A stretch of 64,000 nucleotides of DNA from Oegoconia quadripuncta (GCA_949316235.1 OX438744.1:31368778-31432777), one strand, 5' to 3'; positions 34,001-49,000 are shown, counted from the stretch's first letter. Notes: generated by a model from the sequence alone, not told the origin. Numbers and translations are program-made.

Positions 34001-37000
34001 AATTTAAGATTTCTGTTATTTTATACAGCACATTCCGAAATGTGCTCACACTGCAATGCATTCGAAAAGCCTAAGGGTTGATTCTCCATCGTTTGACAAA
34101 CATATTTTATGACCAACTTATGATTTGCCTAAATATTAGTGATTATGTTTTTTTAACTAATATGTGAAAACTACCCAGAGTATCTCTTAGGAATAAATTT
34201 AAAGAAATTAATATATTAACATTAGCATCGCAATATATTTACGAAAACTTTTTTTTTTTTTTTTTTATATGAGAGAGCGGCAAACGAGCATGCGGGTCAC
34301 CTGATGGAAAGTAATCACCGCCGCCCATGGACACCCGCAACACCAAAAGGGTCACAGATGCGTTGCCGGCCTTTGAGGAAGGTGTAGGCTCGTTTCTTGA
34401 AGGTTCCAATGTCGTACTCGTTCGGGAATACCGCTGCCGGAAGTCCGTTCCACAGGGTGGTCGTACGTGGTAAGAAGTTTCTTGAGAAACGTACAGTGGT
34501 AGACTTCCACTCATCCAGGTGATGTGGATGGAAATTTAATTTTCTCCGAGAAGTGTATCGGTTAAATTGAGCAGCGGGTATTAGCTTGAACAGTTCTTCA
34601 GAACACTCCCCATGAAATATGCGATAGAGAATGCAGAGGGACGCGACGTCTCTTCGCAACGCCAGGGGATCCAGTCGATCGGTGAGACTCTCTTGGCCGA
34701 CAATTCGGACTGCGCGGCGTTGAACGCGGTCAAAAGGAAGAAGCTGGTACTGAGGTGCCCCAGCCCATAGGTGAGAACAATACTCCACGTGCGGCCGAAC
34801 TTGCGCCTTATAAAGTTGGAGGCGGTGAGCCGGCGTGAAGTAACGAGCCGCTCTACTGAGGACACCTAACTTTTTGGAGGCCAACTTGGCCTTATCCTCC
34901 AGATGACCGCGGAATTGAACGCTACTGGAGATGTTCACTCCGAGAATCCCAATAGTCAGCTCAACGTCAAGGGGAGTGCTCTGAAATTGAAGAGACAGGG
35001 GAAATGGAATCTTCTTTGCGGTGAATGCGCAAACTTGTGTCTTTTTAGGGTTAAACTTAACTAGGTTGAGAATGCCCCAATTAGAGACTTGGTCTAGTGA
35101 AGTCTCGATTTCAGACACAAGCTTGTCCCGACACTCATCAACGTGCGCCCGAGAAAGATTAGCACGGCCGGCATATAAGGCATCACCCGTACTGTCATCC
35201 GTATAACAATGGAAGTCACAGGTTTGTAACATGTCATTGATATGCAGAAGAAACAGGGTGGGGGATAGTACGCAGCCTTGCGGGACTCCAGCGTTCACGG
35301 GTTTTAAATCAGAGCAAGAACCGTCGACAACGACTTTAATGCTACGATCCGTGAGAAAGCTGGCAACCCATTTGCAAAAATTCTCGGGCAGCCCAAAGGA
35401 AGGAAGCTTCGAAAGAAGCGCTTTGTGCCACACCCGATCAAAGGCTTTCGCTATGTCCAAACTGACAGCCAACGCCTCGCCCTTGCTCTCTACCGCCTCC
35501 GCCCATCTATGCGTCAAGTAGACAAGAAGATCACCAGCTGATCGACCCCTACGGAATCCGTACTGACGATCATTGAGCAGGTGGTGCTCATCCAAGTACT
35601 GCAAGAGCTGGCGGTTTATAATGCTTTCCATTATTTTGGAGAGCAGGGACGTAATGGCTATAGGTCTGTAGTTTCCTGGATCTGAGCTGTCGCCTTTTTT
35701 AGGGATCGGGTGCACTAAGGCCGTCTTCCAGGAATTTGGTACTACGCCTGTGGAGTACGAGTGTCGGAACAAACGCGCCAATACCGGAGCCAACTCTGGA
35801 GCACAATTTTTCAGCACAATGGGAGGGATACTGTCAGGCCCACAAGACTTATGAATATCAAGGGAGAAAAGTGCTTTACGCACAGATTTTTGAGTGAACT
35901 GGACTTCCAGCATAGAACTTCCACATTGTGGAATGGTTGGAGGTGGCTTCTCCCCATCATCCAAAGTCGAGTTGGACGCAAAAAGAGATCCCAAAAGCTC
36001 AGCTTTCTCCTTTGCGTCATGGGCCAGTATGTCACCCTCCCTGCGCAGTGGTGGAAAAGAAGGCACACAGAAACTTAATGTGTGTAAGAAAAAATCTAGA
36101 ATCGTTTAAGAAAAATAGTGATATACATAATGTTAATGCAAGATATAAAAATAAATTTGCAGACCATGTCAGCCGTTTACACAAAGTCACTAAGTCATTT
36201 AAGGGGCAATGTACACGCTTTTATAATAAGGTTCCAGCGGACCTTCAACATTTACCTTTAAATAAATTCAAAACCATCATAAAACAGATAGCCCAGGGAA
36301 AATACGGTTTGACCTCGGAAAAACGAATAACCGCGATTTTCTTGAAACATTTAACAAAGTGTTGTAAATGTAGTAACAATTGCTAAAAATTAAGCATTTG
36401 TAAGAAACGCAAGTACCTACTAAGTAACTAAATGAGCTAAAGTAGAAGAATGTGTTTCTTTTAAAAAAAATGCTCAATTGATAGGTATTTCTTTTAATTC
36501 ATAACATTTAGGGAAATTATCGCTACAAAATATTAGTTCTCATTTTTATTTCTTAAGCAATGCAGCTCGACGACATTTTCAGCTAAAACACATTCATGCC
36601 AACTATAACATGCTTAGTTTTTTATCCATCAATAAGTTAACTGTGTTTAACAAAAGTCTACCTAATTAAATGTCAGTTAGTATTTATTGTTATTAAGATA
36701 CAAATTAAAAATAGGGTTTTCTTAAAAAAATCTAGACTAAGTGCTCATTTTTTTTAGGCTTCATTATTCAAAAATAGATCTCCAACATTCTAAGTCGGTT
36801 CTGAATTCTATTCGGTCGGTTCTAGCTAAGCTAATTTTTTACCGTATTTTCCCTGGGCTAAGTCATTATTTACCAAAGGCTATTATAAAATTTCTGACTA
36901 TCTGGATGATAAGCAAGCATGGACATAAACCGCTCGGCGATATTCAGTCTAATTATACTATATAATATAATTGTTATCCAAACTTATTTAAAAGAGCAAC

Positions 37001-40000
37001 ACTTGAGTTTCTCGCTCGTTCTTCTCTGGGGAATCAGCTTTGTGAATGAGCAATAATGTCAATAATTTCAATATTAAGATAAAAAATGTGACGTTTTCAA
37101 GTGATAATTTTTATCCTACGAAATAAATATTTTTTAATTTGATTACCATCGAAGGCTAACCTAACCAACAGTATCGGAGTGCTCCGACCCATCTCGCTTC
37201 GCTACAAATGCATTGCGTGTGTGATAAAATATGAGCAATATAAATTTGGCTAACAGCATATATTTTTTTTATGATTGACTGGATTCGCGATTGACTACAA
37301 TCTCACCTGATGGAAAGTGATGATGTGATCGATATCAAATTAGTAAAGGAAGTACTTGCCAAGCAATGCCCTTTGCCAAACATATTTTTGTCGTGTGTCG
37401 TGTTACCACTAACATAATAAATAAAGGAATTATATGTCAAATTATAATTTATAGAATAAAAATTAGGCTGCTATTTCTCAAAGGAATTATTTATTAAACC
37501 AGTAGTTTATCTAAAAATAAATTTTGGAATCGTCATTTTGCACTAACGTTACTTATAAAAATTTGACAACCTATATTTTTGAAAATTTTAAATAATAGAA
37601 ACGCCACTTTGATTTATATAAATTGTCGAAAATAGAAGTCATTCAACATAATTAGATCGTATCTATAATTAGCTTTTAGGCTATTTGTGTTGTATCTTAA
37701 TTTATCGGATGAGGGCGCCACTGGACCCGGTCGATCCTCTTAAATGAAGTAATAATATGACTTAGCATTTGCATAGTTGCTATGGTTTCGCTTGAAAAGT
37801 GACTCAATCTCACCAGTTTCCCTTAGAGCCTGATTGATCCTGGCGTCTAGTGTGCTGGTGCGCTCCTGCATGACGGTGACCATATTGTCGACGGTCAGGG
37901 GCGAGTCGGTCATATCGGCCGGCTCCGCGAAGCAGTCGCCGTACTGGAGACGGTCCGACGCGCCGTACATGTCCATGTATGCTTCATCGTAACTGGAAAC
38001 AGCAATGCGATTTTTCTTACAAGTTCAGCAATATTTATTTTGTGGCATAAGGATAGATAGATAGATAAAGCGTTTATTTGTTACTCCAGTCACACACATA
38101 CTACTCTGTGTAAAAAGTATCGGGAATATGTCAATAAAAAGACCCGCGTAAAAGAGGTCGTTCTAATTTTTTTACTGCATGTTGGTAGCACTGTACTGAT
38201 TTAGCGCGCAAAATTTGAGCGGGATCTGTCATTTAATTTGTTTTAAACTACACTTTTTGTTGGTCATAGTTTTGAGTCCTCGGCGATTTTTACAATGGAA
38301 AATATTGTTGAACAAAGAGTGTGCCTTAAATTTTGTGTTTCAAATGATATTTCATGTGGTGAATCACTAAAAATGTTGCGAAATACCTACGGCGAATCGT
38401 GTATATCGAAAACAAGGGCTTATGAATGGTATAAGGCTTTTAAAGAAGGCCGAGAAGTAGTAGTAGACTTGCCTCGTTCTGGTAGACCTTCAACCGCTAC
38501 GACCAAAGAAAACATCGACAGAATCAAGAAGCTAGTGCTCGAAAATCGACGTATGAGTCTGAGAGAGTTGGCTAGTGAGGTGAACATATCTTTTAAGTCC
38601 GTCCACAACATTCTCATTGACATTTTAGGCATGAAACGCGTCGCCGCTCGACTAGTTCCAAAAGAGCTCAATTTTGTTCAAAAAGCGCAGCGAAAGCATG
38701 TCGCTGAAGACATGGTTTGCCGAGCTTCTACGGATCCGACCTTTATGAAACGTATAATAACTGGCGACGAGACATGGGTTTATGAGTACGACATGCAAAC
38801 AAGCCAACAGTCTTCAGAATGGCGTCTCGAAAACGAGCCGAAACCCAAAAAACCGCGGCAAAGTCGCTCCAAAATCAAGGTGATGCTGACAGTTTTTTTT
38901 GACTACCGTGGTGTGGTTCACTCCGAATTCCTTCCAGAGGGAGAAACAGTGAATAAAGAATATTATTTAGGCGTCATGAAGCGTTTGCGTGAGAGTATCC
39001 GCCGAAAACGTCCAGATTTGTGGCAACACAACTCATGGATGCTGCACCATGATAATGCACCATCACACACAGCCATTATAGTGAAAGAGTTGTTAGCGAA
39101 AAATTCAACAAAAGTTCTCGACCAAGCACCGTATTCACCTGATATGGCTCCGTCTGACTTTTTTTTATTTCCCAAGTTAAAATTACCACTTCGAGGAAAA
39201 CGTTTTGAGTCGATAGAAGCCATAAAAGAAAATTCGCTGAATGAGCTAAAGGCCATACCGCAAATAGCCTATGAAAAATGTATGGAAGCCTGGGTGAAGC
39301 GGTGGAGATGTTGTATTGCAAGCGATGGGGCCTACTTTGAAGGCGATAAAATAAATTTAGATGAATAATTTGTATTTTTTGTTTTATTGACAAATTCCCG
39401 ATACTTAGTACACTGAATGTACATTAAGTTTTGCAAGATTTTTTATAAAACTTATAACATAGGTATAACTACAGAATATGTCCATTAATAACTTATAACT
39501 AAAGCATATAAGCAAAGAAGAGTTAATCGATTTTTTTACGCTACTTGCGTTCTTTACAAAATGAGAAAATAGCAATACTAGCCGTTGCCCGCGACGCCGT
39601 TCACGTACATCATTTCATCAAAATCGGTTCAGCAAAAAAATTTGCCTATTTGTTAATCCAGGTCCTAATCTGTCTACCAACCAAATTTCATCCAAATCCG
39701 TCCAGCTGTTTAGGCGTGAACAAACAAACATACATACACAAACTTTCGCATTTATAATATTAGTTGGGATACAAACAAACAAACAAACACACACACACTA
39801 TCATATTTTTAATGTTTGAACACTTAAACGCTAATGTTTGGCATATCTCTGACAACCCCGCTAAGGATAACAGTCGTGAAATATAGAAAACGTATTACAC
39901 TCAATACTGACAGAAATATCGCCTGAATAGACTGTTGATGATTGATTGCCTATAGCAGGAGGAACGAAGAAGACGGAAAGATGACACTCACTCCTGGGCC

Positions 40001-43000
40001 GAGGAGTCGGTCCGGTTGGCGATGCTCTGTATACGGTAGACGGGCGCCAGCACGTTGCGGATGGGGAACTGCTCACCGCCACCGGTCAGCACTATGTTCA
40101 CCTCGCCCGGCTTCAGCCCTGGGGACAATACGACCTTATTGTACGACGATACGTCAAAGAATACCTAACGTATATTTTGTACGATGATATGGTGCATTGT
40201 ATCTAGTATACTTAACAGGACATGTTTAAAAAAAATATTTTGACAAATTTAATCATTTACGATATCACTCAGCTCTGTTTATAGCGAGTGTTTCTTCTTC
40301 TCGAAACGTGTATGAGATGAAAAGAAATCGTTTACTTCCTGATTAAGCCTTTACATTGACATTCCAAATAACAACTGGCATCTAATTAAAAAAAAAGATA
40401 CTTTTTAGAGCTCGTTAGCATTAAAACATGTTTGTTTTTTTATGATTAATTGATTTAATAGATTAATATTGCAACTTATTTTGATTATTTAGCTATTTGT
40501 ATTTTGAATAAGTATAATAAAAAAATAATGAAGAATAATGAATTTAAGTTTAAAGTTAATAATAGGGATGTGCTGTGATACTTGCCATATGTTTGATTTA
40601 AGATGTACATTCAGCCAAAAAGTATCGAGAATGTTTATGGTTTCAAATATTTTTTTATTATTGTTGTTAGATTGTCACAACTGTTTGCCATTTTGGCACG
40701 GAGTTGGAGTTTCATCTGTTATATATATATTAAATACAGAGCCGTTTTCAGTTATATCATGTCTAGTGTATTGCGAATTTCATAATGGACAAAACATCGA
40801 ACAAAGATTTTGTCTTAAATTTTGCATCGTCAATGGAATTTAATTTCGCAACCGGTTCGAAATAAATGAAGCCAGCATACCCCAGCGCGAGGGTCGCTGC
40901 GTGCCATGGTGCGGCGTAGGCGCAGGCGCGTGCGGCTGGGGGGGCTGGGAGAGCTTCTGTGGCTGGGGGGGCTGCGTGTGCTGGGGGGGCTGCGCCGGCT
41001 GGGGGGGCTGCGCCGGCTGGGGGGGCTGCGCGGGCGGGGGGCGCCAGTCGCACTTGATCTCGCCGCGGCTGCGCGTGCGCACCACCGTCTCTATGCGCTG
41101 CGCGCCCACACACGACGGCGGCGACACTTGCTGCAATAGTATAGAAGGCATCCATTATCCAGGTAAATCATGGGTCAGCATGAACATATATTAGTAAATA
41201 TGTTCGAAGGAACTACAACATCGATTTTAGATACACACTAAGTACTCGAGCACGATTATTTTCCTGAAAAAACAATCGCTCGTTGCTTTATTTATAAACG
41301 TAATCAGTATACACTGAGACTCTCTGGCGAGCCAATCACTACGCATTGACACTTTCAAGCGAGCGAATCAGTATTCACTGAGGCCCCAAATCGAACCGAT
41401 CAATACTCGAACCGATCAATACTCGAAAGCGAGCCAATCAATACGCAATGATTGAGAAAAAACACATCTCCTTAAACGCCCCATTACTTTACTATTTTAA
41501 ATATTTTGAATTGACCAATGTGCAGACGGTTCAGTCTCAATATTTTACAGTTAAAAAAATAGTGCACAGACTGTACCAACGCACCTGGCTGGCTACATCG
41601 CTCTGGTAAGCCATCGCTAGTTGTTCGTAGATCTCATAGTTGCCCTGCTCGTAGCTACCCTCGAATTTCTCCTCATCTTCACCTGTCTTCGGATAGTGGC
41701 CGGCCTGGCTCGCTATCACATCGTTGAAACTTAAAAAAAAATAAAACAATTAACCAGAGGCACGCTTTCTTAATTACCTTATGGTCAGAATCAAAATGGC
41801 GGGCGTTACAGATTACTTTCTCCCTCAGTCAAGGTGTACCTCTCACTTACTCATGCGCACTACAACTGCTACTCATATTATACTTTGGTAAAGTGAAATT
41901 TTAACCTCAAGATTCGTCTGACAGGGATTAATTTCTACCCTTATATGGTGCAGCCCCCATGTACGGGACCAACATATCATAAGCAGCCACGAGAGTGAAA
42001 ATATTTGCTATGTGATCAAACTGGTCTGCCAATTCCTCAGAGCATTGATCACAGAAATATATATGGATATGTGAAGGAAAAAAGAAGATCCACAAGGCCG
42101 TTGGTATCACCCAGGGACTGCGGTCCATCAGTTGTTAGTGGTTTCATGCTTATATTCTCATCCGGTCATTTTTTCCCGTGTAGACGCTATGTTAGATTTT
42201 TATAAAATGTACCCATCTCTCACTAATCTACACTCCAGGTATCAAGACGAAGTTCAATGTAGTTTTAAGAAACAAAATATTTTTTTTAGATCATCTTGCT
42301 TAAAAAAAGTTTTCAATAGATTTTATTCATATAATTAAGTTTTTTTTTCTTTCTAAATAATGTTAATAGTAGTACCATGGGTAAAAATATTTTTCTTGTT
42401 ACTACTATTCCAGTAGATCCAGTAACAATACAATTTTATATTTTTATAATGATGGTCCGATTGATAGAACCACAGGCAAAATAAAATTACCCATGGATCG
42501 ATCAGTAGAACTCGGCGATCGGACCACGGGCAATAAACGGAATCTAACGACACCATGCACTTCGAAAAAGTTGAAGCCGTTCAGGTTACAGGATGCGCCA
42601 AAGGAACGGACATACATATACTCGTAAAAGGGTATCCTTTCTTAGGCAATCGAATAAATAGATCACACACACGTTATTTGTAGTCTGAAATGACTTTGCT
42701 GGATGGAAAAGAGTGCAGTATCTATGTCGATATGCATAATTTCATATCAGTTTACAAATTTTGAAAATATTTTTTATTATAATTTAATCACAGCAGGCAA
42801 TGTATTTTTTTAATGTCTTTACGTTTATTGTCTTTTTAGAAAATAGAATCCGACGGGATCTCTAGTTAAAAACCAGCGCCACTGCTCTGGCGTTGGTGTT
42901 ATGCTAAGCTGTAGCCGTTTACCATACCCTTGTCATTTACTTCCATGTTGTTTATATAAATCGAATATCATTCAATAATTATAAAACTTTTCAAAATAAG

Positions 43001-46000
43001 TTTTTACGATACAGTAAAACTCGAGAAGACGAGTATTTTGACATCCTCTTACATTCGAAATTCGCGACGTTTAGTCAATGCCTCATTATTTCCCATAACT
43101 TGCCCCTTGCATGAGCAATCGAAAAATCATTTCCAATGATAAACCATACCTGTAATTGCTGTTCTGCGAGGAGGGTCGCAGGTGACTGTCGTCTCTCTCG
43201 TACACCTTGGAGCTACTAGTCGACTCTTGAGAGCATTGCGACAGATTCGATTCGTCTGGTGGAGGCCTCACATGGGCCAGAGAATGATGCAGATCCAGTG
43301 GCTCCTGGAGTACGGACGAGAAATAGGTGTAAAATTTCGATTAACGAAGGGAGGTTCTGTGTTTCACCCGCATCGATTTTGATAATTATCTAACAGACGA
43401 ATTCATAGAAATTACAATCCTCTTTTTGGACTTATAAAGGGTTTACAAGTTATTGTAATTTATACTGGAGCTTAAATCCATATTATGACCAAACTGATCC
43501 GAATGCAAGTTGCCCAAATTTACAAAGACGTTACAGATGCTTTTACCATCGTACGAACCTATTGTAAGAGTCAAGTTCATCCGACGGCTAACGAAAATAG
43601 CCGATCGTCAAATTTTCATTTAATTTTTCATTCATTTTCATATACATCATCATAAATTACAAGAATATGAAAATAAATAATCTCAGATAAATGATATGTG
43701 TAAGTGTAACGTACCTTTTGTTCATCCAGCCATTCCTGGCACCTTCTTATCTTCACGGAATTTTTTGTTGTCCATATTAGCAGCAAAATAATCAACAATT
43801 TCAACATAGCAAAAATAATAATTTAAATTTTTAACGTACAAAAATAACAAGTCTGACATGTGTGAAGAATTCAATTCGGCTAAATTCGAATGACACGTCG
43901 CCGTCGATAAGAGGCATATGGTTAGCGGCCATTGTAATTGGTAGGATATTCAAGAAAAAACAGATCATTTCTCTGTGGTACAAAGAACTGCGACTTTGCC
44001 GAGAAACATGTAACAGTGCTACAGAAGGTGTATGAACTTACAACACTCTTCAAACCTTAAAGTTTGAGCTACAAAGCGTTGTAATCGTTTGATAATCAAA
44101 ATCTATGAATTCGGCTGTAAGATGTTAAAGTAATACATTGGGGTATGTATAACTTTAAAATATCAAACAATTGGATGACTTCAATGAAGTTAATGCCCCC
44201 AATCTTGCAAAAGCTGAAACTTCATTGAACAGTTTTTACGCAACTTTTTAATTGACAGCCGTACCACAAAAAATTTAAACAAACACGAAACAAGTGTTTC
44301 AGTTGTTTTGCGACTGTTACCTCAACCAAATCATTTTTAACTCTATGGTTAGGCGTTTAGCCTCTAAAACTATATCAGGAATTGCTTATTCTCACAACAG
44401 TGTGTTATGACAAAAGACCGTGTGAAATTAGTAATAGCTCTGTAATCAAGCACGTGCCTTAAACTGGACATGACGATATCTCCTTACTATACCATTTTAC
44501 TGCATATTTACAAATTCCTCTATGGGATTAGTCCGCCGTTGCACTAATACCCTGTATTTATGTAAGATTAATGTATCGCCCTTTTGTACAATAAAGCGTT
44601 AACAAAGAATGGCATGTTCATACGAGTGTTTCCGCGCTTCGGAGGGCACGTTTAATAGTCGATCCTGTCCTCAATTGAAGGCATTCGTTAAGTCGATGAT
44701 ACTTGAAAACATCTAGTAGCTCTTAGTGTAACACAAACCCACCAATCAGCTCTGGGCCCGCGTGGTGGATTATGGCCCGAACCCTCTCTAGTGAGGCTGT
44801 CGATAAGTGTGTGTGACATACCTTAAATTCTAGGTCGTCAACCTTCTTCATGAGTGGGTCGATATACATATCATGTTGCTGCTCCATTGCTACTGGCTCT
44901 TCAATGTGACTTTGCTGTTCTATTTGGACTTTTGGTGCCATTTGGACTTGTTTCTTTTGGACTTGTTCCTTTTGGCCACGTTGTTCCATTTGGACTTGTT
45001 CCTTTTGGTCACGTTGTTCTATTTGGGCTCGTAAATCTATTTTAGCTCGTTGGTCTCTCTGTGCTCGTTGGTCTATTTGAACTTGTTGTTCCATTTGAAC
45101 TTGCTCCTCCATTTGGACTTGTTGCTCCAGTTTTTGTTCCGGCTGTTGTTTCTCGGGTTTTCGTTCCAATTTTTGTTGTTTATCCCGCTGTTGTAATATT
45201 TCCTGCGGTTGTTGTTTCTGGGGTTGCTTTTCTTGTTGCAACCTGTTCATCTCCGCTTCCTGTGCTCGCTTGGTCTCCTCCTCTACTTCCTGCTTGATCT
45301 GGACGGTGCTGCTAAAATCATCCTGTAATTAAACAAATACATATAGAAAAAAAAACACGGGACGAGAAACAGTTCGCTACAATGCCGCATGAACTGCCCT
45401 GTGGTGTCTGCTCATCAAGCATCAAACATTTAACCGCCTCCGTGGCTCAATGTAAACAACATCGGGTTTACGATTTGGAGGTCGCGGGTTCGATCCCCAG
45501 CGGGGTACATGTTTAAGTACTCGGTTTGGTTGGTGGTAGGGCATTTTAAATGTCCGTCTGGCTAACTACCACCATCTTATCTAAATCTGCCACCAAGCAG
45601 CAATGTTGTGTTCCGGTTGTCAGAAATAAGATAGCCAGTCCTTCATATTGGGGTTTCCGGGCCAGTACGCGTCCGCCTTCGACTTCATCTTCACTTAACA
45701 TCAGGTGTGATTGAGGTCAAGTACCAACCCCTTGTGCATTGATATCTGTCAAGTCTAGTCTACATCTGTACCGACTCACCTGTAGTTGCTTGACGTTAAT
45801 GATCTCTCTGGGCATCTGCTTGCGCGGCGAGAAGTGTCCCACGCCGTGGACCTTCTCATCATCTGTGAGACGCTCTGTCTTGATGTTGTTCAGGACATTC
45901 ACGTCGAACAGGGTGTCGCTTTGTGAAGACGTTGAGTCCGACGTCGACTGCTTGCGTCTCTTTTTCTTTTCCTTAGATAAGAAAACTATAATTTACCCAA

Positions 46001-49000
46001 CCACATAAACAGTGTTTTACAACACCTATTTGACTCAATAACAAACGAGCAAACTACTCGCCCTTGGTTACGAAGCTGTATTTGTTGACTCCCCACTCTC
46101 CGTACCTTTTTGACGCGGGGAAACCGCATGACGCGTACCGCTCGCCTGGGGAACGGCGAGACGGTTATGTGGGACCCACACTTAACCGCCTCCGTGGCTC
46201 AATGTAAACAACATTGGGTTTACGATTCGGAGGTCACGGGTTCGATCCCCAGCGGGGTACATGTTAGTACTCGGTTTGGTTGGTGGTAGGGCATTTTAAA
46301 TATCCGTCCGGCTAGCTACCGCCATCTTATCTAAATCTGCCGCCAAGCAGCAATGTTAATAACATAAAAAAAAAAAAACCCCCGCGGCGACCTTCTTCGG
46401 CAGTAGGGAGGACCCGGGAACGCATAAGCGGCTCCAGCCCAGCCCCCGCCCCCCCTCAAGAGGGGAGGCCCATTCCCGGAGGGCGTCTAGCTCACCCTCC
46501 GTAGGGGGCGCTGTCGTGCCTCACACCGCTATCAACTCTCCGTACCTACAGGATGGCGTTTCGGAATTTGTTTCCTGGTTTCTCCACTGCTCAAGGCAAG
46601 CTAATTTGGTTGGGAGTGGGGAGCCGTCACAAACTGCGAGCTGTTTTGACTTAGCAAATAGGTGTTGTAAAGCGAAATTAGCTACAAGTAATTCAGTGGG
46701 GTTTTCGAGAGTAACTATTCTTTTGAAATTGGTACCACAATATGCAAGTATCGGCATAATATACCAATAGAGATATATTACACTTAAATAACCAATGTGT
46801 GTCATTTGAGATATATCTCTATTATAGGTACAGTCCACGCCAAGACACTACCGGTGTAGTTAGTTATTTATTAGTCTCATCATCCATCATGCTATCAGCC
46901 ACAGGATGTCCACTGCTGTACGGTCGTACGGTCGGTCGCATTCATTTGTGTAGTCATTTCTTACGTTACGACTTTTAAATTGTTCACCTGTGGTTTCTTT
47001 TTGAGGTAACCGCTGTGAGCGTTAAGGACATTACATTTTGTGAATGACAAACAATAACACCTTTTAGTTTGACGACTGATTGGTATAGTGGATAGTGACC
47101 ATGCCTTCGAAACCAATGCTAGGGATAAGTGTTTATGTGATGAATACGGACATTTATTCCCGAGTCATGGATGTTTATATAAATATTATGTATGTTTAAC
47201 TACTAATATCTGTAGTACAGGCTATGTCTAGTTTGAGATTTGTTCGTGGGAAAATTAGTGTAAGTGTCCAATATTATTTAGAAATTTATACTTGTTTAAG
47301 CGAGGTACGCTATTAGGTACGTACGTCCGTACGTAAAGGTCTTAGGTCCATGTTATATAGGTGTTGATGTTAAACGTACAAGTTTAATAATTAAATTCTT
47401 GTACCTTTTTCTTTTTCCTAGCTTCCTCTTTCTTTTTGACCTTCCTGGCCTTCCTCTCGCTTTCAGACTCTGATTCGGAGCTGCTGTCATCACTACTTGA
47501 AGAGTCTGAACTACTAGACGACTTCGCTTTAGCCTTCTTCTTCTTGTCAGTTTTCTTCTTGACCTTCTGCTGTTTCTTCTTCTTCTTTGGCTTCTTTTCT
47601 TTCTTTTTGTTTTCTGTTATGAAAAAAAAAAACAATAATCAGCGGCAAAATAGCCCCTACTAGGAGAATCGAGCAACAATTTCTGAAGGCATTTTCTAAT
47701 TAATGAGACATGGAGGTGTGACGACTTGCGTTCACAATAACACAAAAACAGTTTTATTGAAATGAATTAAATGTTGTATGGTTGGGTAAGACTGCAGCAG
47801 AAAAGAAGTGTGATGAGTGATACATGGGCCCTGGCGTAAGTATCAAAGCTAAGAGGAACTACGCACAAGAACCAGGAAATGCCAGGAGGAATTGGAGGAA
47901 AACTTAAGTAATCAGTAAGGGGCGCTGCATGTACAATGCAGTGGACAGGCGTAATTAGCTTCATAGCGTCAATGGCTAATTTGTTGGATATACAAAGTTC
48001 AAGTACGACATTCCGAAGCCTAGCAAGATGGTCTAAGACTAAAATTACAAGCTAAGGGTCCTGACACTATTGCATGGCATGTCGTGGACACGGTTGTGTT
48101 TCATAAATTTGTCCGAAGCATATTTCTCATGAAGAGTATCTGCAGGTTCTATAAAAGCTAAGAGCTATAAAAACGAACACTACTCTCTATGGACATGGAG
48201 TGTCACAAAATAACTGATCAACCTCTTGACCAGCCATGCCCCCCTAAAACGGACGATATGGTCAGATATTCAATTATTATTCTGATTAGCAAAAAACTGT
48301 TTTTTTTTTATGATTGACTGGATTCGCCTTTGGCCACAATCTCACCTGATGGGCAGGGAGTTAAATGCCTTGGCTGTTCGGATGATGAATGAAGAATCGA
48401 ACTTCTAGTGCGAATGTTCGGTATATTAACTATATACGGGTGGAATCCCTCCCCACGCCTAGTGGTCCGAAGATGGAAGGGTGACTGTAGAATAAGATTA
48501 TGTAATTCCAACGCACACTCTTTTTATTATAAAGGCAGCACTTATTCTCGCCTTAACATAAAATAGACTATTTACCTTTCTCGACATCTTCTAGATCAGA
48601 ATCTTCATCCATCTTTTCGGTTTTAGTCAGCTTCTTCTTCTTCTGTTTCTCTCTCAACTTCTTTATCGTTTTCTTAGTTATTCGCCGACGCTTTGCTGAT
48701 TTGGACTTGGACTTGTTGATATCCTGTAAGTTTTAAAATCTATACCACATCATCTAACAGATGTCTTGACAGTTATTATTTACATTTACCTTCTTTTTTA
48801 GGGATTTCTTTTTCTTCTTAGCTTCATCTTCGCTGTCCAACATAGATGAGACAGACGAAATGGAGAGCTTTCTTTTGCGACCTTTGTTCTTTTCTTTTAA
48901 CTTTTTGCTGTTGAATAACAAAATCATCCAGTTATATAAATTGACAAATTATAAACAAACGTCAGCTTATTGATACCTTCATCAAAAAAACTTACGAAAA

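Noticed and set aside
44854..45297. Val/Phe/Leu-rich + strand frames
   Set aside because: Reverse shadows of the Gln/Glu-rich exon 44822-45322.
46521..46838. 105-codon - strand frame
   Set aside because: Reads somewhat protein-like at its C-terminal half, but has no matching splice phase with the neighbouring exons and no family I recognise; probably retroelement or chance.
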